From Chionis minor (lineage: Eukaryota > Chordata > Aves > Charadriiformes > Chionididae): a stretch of DNA of 64,000 nucleotides. Positions within the stretch are counted from its first letter, which is position 1; each line of letters starts with the position of its first letter. The notes beneath the pieces are model-generated. The model was not told the origin of the DNA and ran no database searches. It saw only the letters and a list, made by a program, of their open reading frames with translations. Both the position numbers and the translations under genes were made by a program. The stretch spans positions 289,625-353,624 of the forward strand of contig VZSF01003329.1 of assembly GCA_013398295.1 (NCBI GenBank). The letters run 5' to 3'. Of the stretch, positions 11,689 through 24,603 are shown in pieces.

Positions 11689-14610
11689 TATATTACAAAA
11701 AGATTTTGTTTTTTCACTGCTTCTTTTCTACACTCTGCTGTTAAAAAGAGGTTGAACTTCTATAAGCCTGATTACAGGGAGCTGTCAACTTCCGACTGGA
11801 AAACTATATTGCTGGATTAACAAGGCATTATCTTCTAGTTAACAAACAGGGGCTTTCAACAGTAGTTTCTATATAGAGACCTTTTGTTGTATCAAAGGAA
11901 AATGTCACTTGTATCAATTTGGGGAGCAAATTTACTTCCAGATTAACTTTAGCAACACAAATGGAGCAGTGAATTTTGCAAAGTATTTTGTACACATTCC
12001 TCTGCTTCATAGACTTTGCTGTTTTTCTGATGTATAATTTATCATTTTTAAAAGTTAGTGACTTGTTCTTTTTTAAAATAATTTTTCACCAGTTATCCAT
12101 TGTCTTAGATTTTGGTGGAACATGCACAGGCTGCTCATGGTTTATAACCAACCAATCTATGAAAGTATTTTTCACCCACTTTGCAGATATGTAAATGACC
12201 TTAGATAGCAGAAGACAGAGGAATACTAGATCTCACTGTGAAACATGCTTTTCTTTGAGAAGGAAAAAAAAAAGTATATGTGTTCCATGCAAAAAAAACT
12301 CAAACAAAACCAACCCTCCCAAAATATAAACCAACTAAAATAAATGTGAAGAATAATCCTACCTCACCATTTCATATAAAGACTTATATTAGAGTGAAAA
12401 TGCCAATTAGTGTTTATTGATTTTTTTCCCATTCTCTGGAAGAAAACATTTACTTTGACAAAATTACTGGTGTCTACTCCAGCATGATAAGATTTTTTTA
12501 TGTGCTGTTTCTCTGTATTTTTGGAACTTCAGTGATTCATTTTCCTAACTTCAATCTCACTGAATATAATTCTATATTGGCAGAATTCATTCTTTACATC
12601 AGTCTTCTGTAAGACTTGTTATAAAGAATAACATCTGTAATGGTTCTTGCTCTGGCTATGAGGAAGAATCATATAATCATTTTATGTTTGTTGACCTTTG
12701 CCTACAGCAGTATAGATTTCAGAAAGTTTCAGAGGTGACTAGAGATTTGGGAACCCTGAGTAAAAACTAAAAAATTACAAACTCCACATAAGGCATCTGT
12801 GGAAAGACTAAATATTGAGACTTCAACAGTTCTTTTGAAACCAGATTGCATTGAAGAAGTTTGTGTTGACAACCTATGGTTAGTTTACACTTTGTTAATT
12901 AGCCATTCCTTATTGAAAATTGTCTATGCAATTGTCCACCTCCCCACGAAGGGGGGAAAAAAGAGAGGCATAACAGCATCTCATCTTGAATCAGCTCAGT
13001 GTTTTACTAGTCAATCTGTCCAGAACCAAAGAACATCAAATGCAATCCCCAGACACGTGGATTGTATTAAGGATAGAATAAGAAGCCTTAACTCTGTAGT
13101 TCCTGGCTTTTGTTGGATTATTTTTACACAGCTTTTGTATTTAGGGAGGATTATAGCACACATGGTCAATAAGATCACACAGTCTTTTTAGACCCCTATA
13201 ATACTTCAAGGTGCAATGAGATGAGTTAAATATGGAGAGAAAAGCCATTCTGAGTCTCATGGCTTTTGGACTTTTAAATGAAAACTTGTTGCACATTTTA
13301 ACAAGGTTCTTTCCATAATTTTTAACATTAACTAGGAAAAAATTATAGAAGAGAATAAAGAAGACCTTAAACTGAAAAAAACTGGTCTGATTACAGTGAC
13401 AATTATTCTCCATTTCATCCATGGTGACCATAGGAGACCCTTTAGAGCTATTACGATTTTGTTTGAAGTGCATGGGACACTGCTACTTAATTTTCATAGG
13501 ATCTTAATATAACTGTTATGATTCCTCCATCAAAAGCGTAATCATACATTCTACGGTTGTCATAGTGTATTGTGCCAATAAATACTGCTGAGGAAATTCT
13601 TCATGCACAGCTCATTGACATAATAGACTATAATGTTTTTTTTAGTGCTGCTATGGTCTACTGTATCAATGCCTACTGAGGGAGACTTTAAAGCACTCAT
13701 CCAAGCACAGAGGGTAACTATACATAATAAAAATCTTTATGAAGTTTTGGGAAATAAGCAATTATTCTGCACTGCACTGTTCATTTTATTTATAAGTGCC
13801 AAAATCATTAGCATACACAAGGGACAGATAAGGTATTCAAATTTTCCCTTAAAGATTGAACTAACTTCACTTTCACAGACTTCAAGAATCTTCAAGAAAG
13901 TATCTTTTGGTGTTGTCTTTTATTTTTCCTAATGTCAAAGTGCAAAACAAAAACCAAACCCAAAGGAAAAACTAACTCTCTCTCATTTAATGATCTCATG
14001 TTTCTCTATAATTTTATAAGAAAAGGCCATAGTTGCTTTATCTTCCTATCAGAAATCTATGCCTCTAATCTGAAATTCTTGGGGTTTTTTGGTTTGTTTT
14101 GGGTTTTCGGTTTTTTAGGGGTTTTTTTGTTTGTTTTGGGGTTTTTTTTAATTTTTTTTTTTTAAATGAAATGGACAGAAAGAAGTACCTCCAGAGAACA
14201 ATTTGGAAGAACATTCATAAACTAGGCATCTAAAATGAGTGGGATGAATGACTCACTGAAGAATTTAACCTATCTTTCTAGAAAATACATACCACATAAA
14301 ATATATCCTAGTCTTTAAATAAAAAATATAGACTTTATATGTTCAGAATTTCAACTAATCTAGATGAAAAAGAATTAATTTAGGACAACAGAAATGACCT
14401 TTCACACTAAATAAGGTGCAGTGTTGAATAACTACTGCTTTCTGATATGAGTACCAAGCAATTCAACATGAAGTTCAAGAAGTACAGATGTCAGTAATAT
14501 ATTGGCTTTGCTAGAGGGCTGTGAGAAAAGCTTAACCACCCTCCAAAGATGCGCTAGAGTATGCTCTAGAACACCAGAAAACTAATTTTTCCTCTTTTAT
14601 AGAATATTTT
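11689..14610. other. Unique AT-rich DNA without recognisable genes
   Basis: I see nothing gene-like here. The longest open frame, 130 codons at 12799-13191, has no recognisable motif and ordinary AT-rich composition. A G/T-rich simple tract lies at 14081-14163. Confidence 0.7.
14081..14163 (+). repeat. G/T-rich low-complexity tract with four G-runs
   Basis: The stretch is almost only G and T. Runs of GGGG, GGG, GGGG and GGGG are separated by T-rich spacers, and it ends in a long T run. The sequence shows low complexity. Folding as a G-quadruplex is an inference, and some of the loops would be long. Confidence 0.8.
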
Positions 14611-15667
14611 TGTGGGTTGACCTTGGCTTGTTGCCAGGTAGCCACCAAGCCCCTCCATTAGCAGGACAGGGGAAGAAAATACGATACAAAGGTCTTGAGT
14701 TAAGCATGGGGAGATCACTCAGAAATTACTGTCATAGGCAAAACACACTCAGCTTGGCAAAATTAATTTAATTTATTGCTAATAAACCAGAATAGGATGA
14801 TAAGAAATAAGAAAAATTCTAAAAGCACCTTCCCCTTCACCTCTCCTTTCTTCCCAGGTTTAGCTTTACTCCCAACTCTTCTACCTCCTCCCTCTGAGCA
14901 GTGCAGGCAGACTGGAAACGGGGATTGTGGTCAGTCCATAACATTTTATCTGTGCCACTCCTTCCTCCTCACACTCTTTCTCTGCTCCAGCATTGGATCC
15001 CTCCCACAGGATACAGTCCTTCACAAACTTCTCTAACATGCTTGCTTCCTACAGGCTGCAATTCTTTCAGAACTGTTCCAGCATGGGTCCTTTCCATGCT
15101 GGTGCAGTCCTTCAGGAATGGACTGCTCCAGTGTGGGTTACCCATAGGCCACAGTCCTTGCCAGGAGCCTGCTCCAGTGTGGGCTGTCCACAGGCTGCAT
15201 CTTCCTTCAGGACACATCCACCTGCTCTGGTGTGGGGTCTTCCACGTGCTTTGGTGTGGATACCTGCTCGAACATGGTCCTCCATGGGCTGCAGAGGGAC
15301 AATGTGCTTCACCATGGTCTTAACCATGAACTGCAGGGGAATCTCTGCTCTGGCACGTGGAGCACCTTCTCTTCCTCCTTCTTCACTGACCTTGGTGTCT
15401 GCAGACTTGTTTCTCTCTCATTGTGTCACTCCTTTCCCAGCTGCTGTTGCACAGCATTTTTTGCCCTTTCCTAAGTATGTTGTCACAGACCTGCTATCAA
15501 CACTGGCTCAGCTTTGGCTGTCTTCAGGTCTGTCTTGGAGCAAGGTGAAACTGACTGTGCCCAACATGGGGGAAGCTTCTGGTGTCTTCTTACAGAAGCC
15601 ACCCCTGCAGCATTGTTCACCCCCTGCCCCCCCCACTACCAAAACCTTGCCATGTAATCCCAATACA
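14611..15667 (-). mobile_element. Solo LTR of an avian ERVL-like retrovirus (1,057 bp)
   Basis: On the minus strand the element starts TGTATTGGG at 15667 and ends ...GGTCAACCCACA at 14611, a TG...CA layout typical of LTRs. It shares its start, its end and many internal blocks with the copies at 23744-24603 and 58611-59211. A minus-sense AATAAA lies at 14772-14777 inside the conserved CAATAAATTAAATTAATTTT block. The middle (about 14984-15260) holds six or seven related units of about 46-50 bp, each beginning near GCTCCAGTGTGGG. No gag, pol or env is adjacent, so it is a solo LTR left by recombination. Target duplications are not clear. Flanks ATTTT and AATAT agree at only three of five bases. 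Open frames of up to 270 codons in it are a by-product of its low stop-codon content. The family name is not determined. Confidence 0.8.
14984..15260. repeat. Internal tandem array of the LTR (~46-50 bp units)
   Basis: Related units begin near 14984, 15030, 15075, 15125, 15171, 15224 and 15247. Each has a CTCCAGYRTGGG-like head followed by a CCAYRGGCTGCAGTCCTTCAGGA-like body. Spacing is mostly 45-53 bases, with a shorter last unit. The array is reduced to about two or three units in the LTR at 23744 and is absent from the one at 58611, so it accounts for most of the length difference. Confidence 0.75.
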
Positions 15668-15700
15668 AATATAAGACAGAGTTTTAAAAAAATTCATGCA

Positions 15701-15869
15701 TCTTTTCTTTTTTTATTTATTTTTCTTTTCCGTTTTTCCTTTTCCTTTTCTTTTTCTGTTTTGCCTTTTTCCCCCATCTCCTTTTTTTCCTCTTTCTTAT
15801 TCTGATTCTCATTCTCTTTTTCATTTTCCTTCTTCTCCTTTATCTTCATTTTCCTTTCCTGTTTGTAAC
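15701..15869 (+). repeat. Pyrimidine-rich tract beside the LTR
   Basis: About 170 bases are almost entirely C and T, with irregular TTTTC/TTCC units and few purines. The tract lies 34 bases past the LTR end. It is low-complexity DNA. The stop-poor reading frames through it reflect composition and are not evidence of coding. Confidence 0.85.
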
Positions 15870-16268
15870 CCTAAACAACTGAAATACAGTCAGTGGTGAC
15901 ATAACATTGTTTAATTATAACAAGACTAAAAAATCAGTTATGTTTTCTTTTTGGTTGTCCTTGCAATTTACTCAGGCTGTTTCTGGATTTCAATAGGGCT
16001 CTGGCCTGCATGATACAAACTAAAAGTTTGGAACTTCACACTCAGTAGCCACAAACATTGGTGTGACAGACCTTTGAAACTGTCCTCACTAGCAAAATCT
16101 GAGTCTGTAAGAATTCGCCACAGGTAAATGAGAAAACGATGCAAACTTTGCGAAAGTAATAGTACAAGTGAAGCAAGTATTAATAGGAAATATTTATTTG
16201 TGACAAACTGAGAAATTTCTCTCCTAGGCCTAATGCCTAATGCATCCAAACCTTAAAAAGAGTTAAAA

Positions 16269-16287
16269 AGGTTCTTAAAAAGAACCT
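16269..16287. other. Perfect 8-bp stem with 3-nt loop
   Basis: AGGTTCTT, AAA, AAGAACCT form a perfect hairpin. It has no following T run and sits in AT-rich DNA with no gene nearby. It is probably incidental. Confidence 0.8.
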
Positions 16288-19200
16288 GTAAGAAAAACGT
16301 GGACAGTTTCTTAACTATTTTGTTACAGAGGCCCTGATGAATGCAAAATAATTCAATGCACACTTCTGTGTCTTTGGAGCAAAGGTCAAGGATTAGATTC
16401 ATGAACTTCATGGTTATGCAATCCTTCAGAATAGTGTTACCTGTCTTCAGGTTCTCTAGTCACTCTTAAATAATTTGAAGGTGTCTAATGTAGATTAATA
16501 ACATAAAAGAAAATGAAATATAGAACTAGAAAATACAGAGGCTATAATATAAGTAACAACAATCTCTCCTATTTTTAAAACTCCTGAAGATATGCCTTTC
16601 ATCTGATTACTGACAACATGGTCTGGTCATGGAACGTTTTTCCATAGCCTCCAACCACAGCATCTCAGATTTTAGCCCTTGTTTCTCATGGTAAATCATT
16701 GCATCATTCCAGATCTTATTCTTCTTTGAAAAATTTAGTGATTATATTGACCTCTTTTCTATACTGATTTGGGTGTCTAAATAAAACTTGAAGAGTTGGG
16801 TTAATTTCATCCATGTTTAGGTATGAAATAGTCATCTTTGGTTGCAACTACTGTCAGAGGGGACACGTGGCAACTTTTAGGACAAGATTCAGATGAACTC
16901 TTTTAAAATATATTTTAAAATCATACTCAGATTATTTATTTGTTTCTGTTGATTACAAAAGAAGTCTATTACATTATTACATTGGACTTGGATGTCTCTA
17001 CTATTAGGCTGGCCATGTGATTCCCTACTGCAAGAATTTCACTGAGTTTGGCTAATATCTGCACCGGTGTTTTGTAAACTATCTCTTATGGAGATAAAGG
17101 ATACAAACTACGCATGTGGATACCTGAACCTAACTCCCTTAAGCACTTGCTGAGTGGAGCTATACTGTGAACTGCATTTCTGAATGAGTCGTGGACTTAT
17201 ATTGGACCCCTTTCACTTCTTGTTCTTTGGTTTCTGTGAAAGGGAGCTGACATATGTAGACTAGGACCTAGGAGTGCACAGCAAGGCAGATGACTGCTCA
17301 CTATAGACACAGCTGAGAATGTCACATGAAAATTTCAGACTCTCATTTACTTTTCAGTTTCCTTAGAATGTGGCAGTATTTATACCAGATGTTTGCATTT
17401 GCTACAGAACATTTCATGTGAGAGAGGAGTACTTAAATTATGTCCATCTTTCCCAACAGAAAAGGTTTTTCTACCAATGACTTTCTATTAGCAATGTAGC
17501 TTCAGTCTCCTAGTGAAGTGAAATTCCTTCTTCAGTGAAATACGGATTTCCACTGTTGCAGTATCCAGTTCAGTAAGAAACCAAGGTAAATCTATATGGG
17601 TGCAGATCATGTTTTAAACCAAGTAAATATACTGTACACTGGTGCAACCGTGCCTGTAGAAAAATTCCATAATGTAGACAAGCGTTTTGACAATATTCTT
17701 TTCTCTACCATTTGCCCTATAGAGATAGTGCCCTAAACAAGCCCTTTGGCTCAATAACCATACTCACAAGGAGTGCTGATAGTTGTGTATTTGAGTCAAT
17801 ATTCCAGCTTCTATGCAAAGCTAGCTATATGGATTGTCTTCACACACAATGTATTCTTTTAGATCCAGTAAAACGTACAACAATCAGCATATAAATGCAC
17901 AGCATACAAAATATTGAGACAAGTTCAGAGTCTGGGAAAAAAGTCCTAGCTAGTCGAACTCAAATTTAAAATAGAAATATACTTTTAGAAATGCCTTTTG
18001 CTGTCAAATGAATCTAAATGAAAATAACAACCATTTTTTAATGCATAAGTATGTAATATATCAATCATATTTTTACAAGTGATAAGTCATAATAACAGAT
18101 TATGTGTAGTATATTGCATGTAATGATATGATAATATTTTAACAACATTTTACTATATTTTGCATTGTTTCTATTACATTTAAATTACTTCATAATGTGT
18201 ATTAGACAAAATTTATTTGGAAATGTCAGCCGATAGCATAAGTGGTGTTTTTGTTGTGGAGGTGTACGAAACATTAGTCACTACTTCTGAGTAATGAAAT
18301 GAACATACTGAACATTAATAATAGCTGCCCAAGTTTTAAGTCCCCCTATTTACACAGTATAGTGCTCTTTCCCTGTAAAACAAACAAATCTTCATTAAAT
18401 TCAACCAAAACGTGAAACAAAAACATTGGCCAAAGGCTTAACCACATAACTGCTGTATACAGCACACTGAAGTGAAACAGAGGTAGATCAGTTTAACAGT
18501 CAAACACTGGAGAGTGAAATGCAAAGGCATCATCATCTGGAAACTCCTGTAACTGAGAAGTAGGATTCATTCACTGAGGCTGAGCTCTATGCTGATATGT
18601 TTGCCTATAGCAGCTCCCATATTTAAAAACTAGTTTGAGCGTGTTGACAGTCTAGAGTATTAACAGTAGCATAAATGAGCCAAAGAACTTCTTACTTTTT
18701 GCTTTATTCTACCTGAAAATGTTTTCAGTCACTTTCAAATCTTATTGCATAAGGCTGTTACGATTCTAACTTGCTTGAGGCTCTAAAGATATTCAGGAAT
18801 AAGCTGCTCTGCCCATTGTAGGTGACATGGAGACAATGCAGATGTTTACGCACCAGTACTATTTGAACATGTCTGTTCTATGCATTGAGGAAATCTGTAG
18901 CTGTTCATGCTGAAATTTTCAGCTTTCACTTGTAGCCTGAGGAGAAGCAGCTGTAACATCTTGGTGTCTTAAAATGATAAGAACCTTATCTCCTATCTGA
19001 AAATCCAAGACTGTCAAGAGTCTGGATTCTCTTGGCCTCTGTAGCCAATGAGCGAAAGGTGACCATACACTTCTCAGATACATGTATGCCAGCACAGCTT
19101 CAGGCAAGGAGTTTCTTACCTCAGCAAGTATTTTCTCAATTAATCACATCTTGTTTGTTTTCACTCAGATCGTGCTCTGATTCATATATTGTGAGTGTAC

Positions 19201-20280
19201 TGAAACTCTGGAATCTAAACATAATGAAAAGGTAAACATAGACCTTGGATGACCTCAAGAAGGCTGATGGCATGCATAATGCCCAATCTTCTATTATTTG
19301 TTTCAAAGTTGCACACAGATACTTACTGGTAGTGGCAGTTGTGATTTACTTGACAGCACTTTCTGTTCTTTTTCCCAGCAATATTCATCAGTCTAGATAA
19401 ATTTCATTAAGAGGGTTTTTCACATGAAAAAAAATTGTGAAGCTCAAGAGAAGTTTAGCCCCGAATAATCATTATTTAGAACTGAAAAGGAATTGTAAGG
19501 GTAGGTTCTGATCTTTCTTTTAAAATCAAGTAAAATATACAATGATTATGAGTCTTTTAGACCATGACTGTATATTTTAGTCTCTGAACTGCAGAAGTAT
19601 GCCAGAGAGAATGTAACAAAAAGCTGGATTTTACAGGCCTGAGGTTTGACTATTTGCCTGAGATATGAAAGACATACTGAAGACATACATTCTTACGTGG
19701 TATGAACTGGCCCTTCTGCTTCTCACTCCAGTCTAAAAGCAGAGCTGGTGGCAAGTCTGACTTGGATATATTGCTCTGGACCTCATAAGAGGGGTCTCTT
19801 TGGTACGCTGTTTAAAAGTCTTAATTTTGTGCTAGTACTGAATTAATACTAAACTTGGAAACCTTAAACTTTTCCAAAATATGATTTTTTAAAAAAATTC
19901 TGTTCATATCTTTAAACATGAAACATTATGAGATCAAAATATCCTGCACCCTTTGTGCAAGCATTCTCTTACTAGAGTAATTGGTTATGAAACACAGTTC
20001 TCTCAGATTCCTCTGGAGGTAAGTAATAGAGATCTGGGAAATACAACCACGTCTGATAATAGTTCACATTTCTTTATCAGGACTTATCACACAGGGAAAT
20101 ATGATATGATGGAACAGAATCTTTCCTGAAGGCAAACTTAGTATTTTCTTGTCGTGCTCAAAGTGGACTTTGAAACAACTGACAAAGAGATGAACCAGTA
20201 TGAGAACCTCACCAGCACCTAAGAAAGAAATATGTCAATAATCTACAATATGTGCTCCCATTATTAACCTGGGATCCTGA

Positions 20281-20321
20281 TTTTATTTTCTTTTCTTTCT
20301 TCCAGGTAAAGACGGGTGAGC
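20281..20321 (+). other. Recursive-splice-like AG|GT juxtaposition (speculative)
   Basis: A strong pyrimidine tract (TTTTCTTTTCTTTCTTCCAG, ending at 20305) is joined directly to GTAAAG at 20306. Ten bases further on, CGG|GTGAGC at 20316 makes a second good 5' splice site. Vertebrate recursive splice sites in very long introns have this pattern of a 3' site abutting a 5' site with another 5' site downstream. No host gene can be seen in the window, so the assignment rests on the motif alone. Confidence 0.2.
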
Positions 20322-21550
20322 AATATTCACAGGAATTTCTCATCACAGCAGTGTTTTCTAATGTCTAAAAATCTCTGGAAAAATGATCTGGGAATCTTAA
20401 CTTCTGAGAAAGAACTGCTTGCTAGTCCTGTTTATTTTATTTACCTTCACATGAAATTACTTTCTCACACAAATCTAAATATAATTTCAAAGCAATAGTT
20501 TCCAAAGCGGTAAGGATGTATCCTATTCAGTTACATGCATGCATAAACACGCACAAACACATTCATACAGAAACATACTTCTTTCTACTGCATAACACCT
20601 TGCATAGTGAAATGAATTTTTTTAGATGCTTAAAAATAAATTATGCAGTGATAGGGACATCACAGTTATATAGAACTGTGGATGCCCCCTCCTTGCTTCC
20701 TCTTGCTCACTCTCAGTTTCACGTGACATCATGACTAAACTGATTGGCATTGATATTTTTAATGGCTATCTCTGAAAGTAAAGATGAGATTAATCAAACT
20801 CAGAATCTTTCAAATCCAATGACTTACAAAGAGGTCACCAATAGTCTATTCTATTAGATTTGATAGCACCAAACCTTTGCAACATTATTTCTAGGAAATC
20901 ATCAACACATACTGTACAGACAGTATGTAATCCATTTAAAGTTTACAGACAGACTGACATAAATGAAGTCTATGGCATCAATATGTAACTAAGTCTGACT
21001 CCTGCACTGCTAAATTTACAAGACTTAAGAGGCTAAGCTCTGCTAGGAGGATTGACTGATAAGATTAGAATTGTCTGTGGCTTTTGGATCTACCAGGGTA
21101 ACGAGTATAAAAAGTGATGACACAAAGATCTTTATAGAAGTTTTCAAGTAATAAGATGGTCAAAACCACAGGGATCATGTTTATTTCTACCAAAGAGTTA
21201 TTACATAACCATTATTATATCCTAAAAACAATACAAATGCTGTAGACTTTAATTCTAGACCAAATGCTTCATTCAGCATCTTCATATAACTCTCAGCGCC
21301 ACTAATTTTCATGTGTTGCTATCGCTATTCATTCTTAATATTTTATTAAATTTGATTGCCTCTGTAAATAGCTAGTCAATCAAACAGATAACACAGAAAA
21401 CAGTCGCTATTATAAAAGAACATCTTCATGACCATGATAATGTCAACAGGAAAAACACAGATGAATGAAATGGTAAAATGGCATTTTCAGTGAAAGGATG
21501 ACTCACTTATAAAACAATATCCACTCAGTAGTTTGAGAATAGAGTGGAAT

Positions 21551-21630
21551 AGAATAGAATAGAATAGAATAGAATAGAATAGAATAGAATAGAATAGAAT
21601 AGAATAGAATAGAATAGAATAGAATAGAAT
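21551..21630 (+). repeat. Pentanucleotide microsatellite (AGAAT)16
   Basis: Sixteen perfect AGAAT units (ATTCT on the other strand) are preceded by imperfect units AGAGT and GGAAT. The motif is the one that expands in the human ATXN10 gene in SCA10, where ATTCT repeats are known to unwind easily. There is no CR1 body next to it, so it is not simply a CR1 tail. It is likely to vary in length between individuals. Confidence 0.97.
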
Positions 21631-23743
21631 ATGAAATTTCCATAGTATGGATATTATTAAAACCAATAATGACTAAACTGTCACAAAATCTCTTGTGAGG
21701 TGAAAGTGGTTATAGTCCATATTTTACAGATAGATAAAATGACACAGAGTAATTTTATACGCCTCCATCTTGATGCATCAAAACTGAATCATGTGTGCCT
21801 AGATTTCAGAGCTGATGAACACCTGCAGCTCTAAGTGAAGTTAATCATGAAACCGAGTAGTATGTGGAAGCACTAAGAACATATTTTTTGCAATCAAGAA
21901 TGAAGGGGGGATTTATATTTTTATTTTAAAGTGTTTAAACTATTCTTCATCCACTTTACGTTTCCAAGATTGGATCTTGGCTTTTGTACTGAAAGATGCT
22001 TTTTGTCATAATATGTTTGGTATTTTATAGTTTCCACTAAACTGCCTGGAAGGAACATTCAGCCTGAAAGTCTTTATTTAGTCTTTTGTCAGTCTCTCAC
22101 TAACAACTTACTTTTTATGTCTTCCTTTCTATTATGATTAATAGTTTACATTTGTATTTGGAATGCTTCAAGCTACAGTCATGGCAATCCCTTTCACAAT
22201 TTCCTCCTATGTCTTCTGACACTACATGAATATTTCTGTTCGATCATTTTTTCTTATGGGTATGCAGGGAAGATAGCATGTAGGTGTAGTTTCTCAGTAT
22301 ACTTTATAGTAAATATTTTGCTTCTTTCAGGGGCACAGAAGCCTCTGCCTACATAGTACAATGTGCTGAACCCAGTGACTGGAAATACTTTAAGACCTCA
22401 GACCTGGGAAATCACTCAGGGGAAAAAAAAAAAACCAAATCAGGATTCTCCTTTGCACAGGCTTTTTTTTGTACTAGGTCTATAATATGGGTATTATGAC
22501 TGATCTAATCTAATTGGTCCACCAATCACCAGGCCACCCTTCAAAACCAAAAACAAACATATTTTTAGCAATACTTAATCTTTCAGAGCTAAGACTTCTT
22601 AATATAAAACAAGCGTTCTGAGGAACTGAGGTACTGGAATGAAGATAAAATCCTCCTCTGTAATAATATGTTACGTCAGTACAACTCACATATGGTTCTT
22701 CTTTCAGAGTTTTCTGGTATAGCATGCTGACACTGAAGTATGACCAAACATTATTAGTTAAAACATACAAAATAGTTCTTCTCTTCATGAAGAAATTTTT
22801 TTTTAAATGAACAAAACCAAAATAAAAGCTGTAAAGTAATGATAACTTTTGAAAAAGGATTTAGTCTGTTAAAAATATAAACAGTAGCTCAGAAAAGTCA
22901 GTTGTCATACCAAATACTACACAGAACAGTATCAGTGACTATAGTTTTATGGTGACTCTGAAACATAATACACCTTGAGAACATCCTTGGTGGGATGAAT
23001 GACTCCCCCTCTGTACTTCCAAGTAGAAGTCTCAGTGTAGTACAAAATTCTTTTTACCCTGCATGCTGATATCTCTATTTCTAAGAATATTCCTGTGACC
23101 AGGCTTATTAAAGCATTTAGAGACTAAACTCAACTTAAATTCCTTTGCCTACTCAGAGGCGATAGAGAGCTCCTTTAAAGAGATTTGTGAAGAGCAATAC
23201 AGTGGGCCTTAGAAAGAGACTGATTGAGTATTTACTGGAAACCAAGAAATAGACTCGAGTTAGCACAATGCTGCGTGCAAGTTAAACTGTCTAATATAGT
23301 CCTTTCTTAAAGTTACTGAGGAACACATACAGAGTTCCTCCTGCATGAGATTTCAGAATTTCTAGTAAATAATGTGAAAAAATAAATCTTGTTCCTCCTA
23401 GGATCAGGAACTCTGGAGGTTTATCATTACAATTGGAAAAAGCAGTTGGATAAAGAAAGTGGAGAACATGTAAATTCTATGCAAAATATCCTTTTAGGGG
23501 CCTAATGTATCTCACCTAACCTACTTGCACCTTCTCTGTTGTGTCTACTTATAGACAGATGAATAATTCATCCTGCTATAATGGCAATTTATACATTTTT
23601 CTGTACAGTTAATTTCAGGACAAGTGTCTTAGTAGTAGTAAATCAGTCTTGTCCGTTGCTCCGCACTAAGACTAGTAATATATGTGAATATCTGGAAACT
23701 TGGATGAAGCTTTTTAATCTTGCCTTCATCTGTTGTAACTTAT

Positions 23744-24603
23744 TGTGGTGGGTTAGCCTTGACTAGCAACCCCACCCAACCACTCACTTGGTCTCCCTCC
23801 TCAACAGGACAGGGGGAAATAGTAGGAATGACAAAGCTTATGGATCAAAACATAAAGGGAGACCACTCACCAATTACTGTCACGGGCAGAACAGTGTCAT
23901 CTTGAGGAAAATTAATTTAATTTATTGCCAATTAAAAATAGAGTTGCACGGTGAGAAACAAAGACAGAAACAAAAACAATACTTCCCACACTCCCCTTTT
24001 GAGGCTTAACTTCACTCCTTCACTCTCCCCTCCTCTCTCCCCCAGCCCCCTCCATCTGAGGCTCCATGAGCAGTGCAGTGGGACAGGGAATGGCTGTTAA
24101 GGTCAGTCTGAAATGGTTCCTCTATGCCACTTCTTTCTCTTCACACTTTTCCTCTGCTCCAGACTGGGGTCTCCACAGGCTACAGCTTCATTTAGGTAAT
24201 ATCTGCCTACTATGGTGTGGGGTCCTCCATGGGCTGCAGTGTGGATATCTGCTCCACTGTGGTCCTCCATGACCTGCCGGGGGACAACCTGCATTGCCAT
24301 AGCCTTCTCCATGGCCACAGGTGACTCTTTGTTCCAGCACTTGGAGCGCCTCCTCTTCCCCCTCCTTCTCTCACCTTGCTGTCTGCAGCACTGTTTTCTC
24401 ACACTTTCTTCCTCTCTCTTCACTGCCTGTGTAGCGTTTTGCCCTTTCTTAAATACATTTTTCCAGAGATGCCACCATTGTGGCTGAGGGGCTCAGTTGT
24501 GTCCTATGGTGGGACTGCTGGAGCTGGCTGGAACTGGCCTTTCCTCACAGAGGTCACTCCTGTAGCCCTCCCAGCCGAAGTGTTGTCATTTACTCCCAAC
24601 ACA
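23744..24603 (-). mobile_element. Solo LTR of the same ERVL-like family (860 bp)
   Basis: The minus-strand reading starts TGTGTTGGG at 24603 and ends ...CTAACCCACCACA at 23744. It matches the 14.6-kb copy in its ends, in the AATTAATTTAATTTATTGCC block (AATAAA signal on the minus strand at 23921-23926), in the CCTCCATGGGCTGCAGTGTGGATA segment and in the CTTAAATA segment near 24449. The flanking pentamers CTTAT (23739-23743) and GTTAT (24604-24608) agree at four of five positions, consistent with the 5-bp target duplication usual for ERVL elements. It holds only about two or three of the internal 46-50 bp units. No retroviral coding region adjoins it. The family name is not determined. Confidence 0.8.

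Larger units (their letters stand above)
15870..23743. other. Unique AT-rich DNA without recognisable genes
   Basis: I see no gene or large repeat. Small items inside are a stem-loop at 16269-16287, a splice-site-like juxtaposition at 20281-20321 and the (AGAAT)16 array at 21551-21630. Open frames do not exceed about 93 codons. Confidence 0.7.

Noticed and set aside
12799..13191. A 130-codon plus-strand open frame
   Set aside because: No motif and ordinary AT-rich composition; chance is sufficient.
14993..15805. A 270-codon plus-strand open frame and several overlapping frames
   Set aside because: It lies inside the ERVL-like LTR and the pyrimidine tract beside it. The translation is repeat units and then F/L/S low complexity. 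Openness comes from few stop codons, and the LTR's sense is the other strand.
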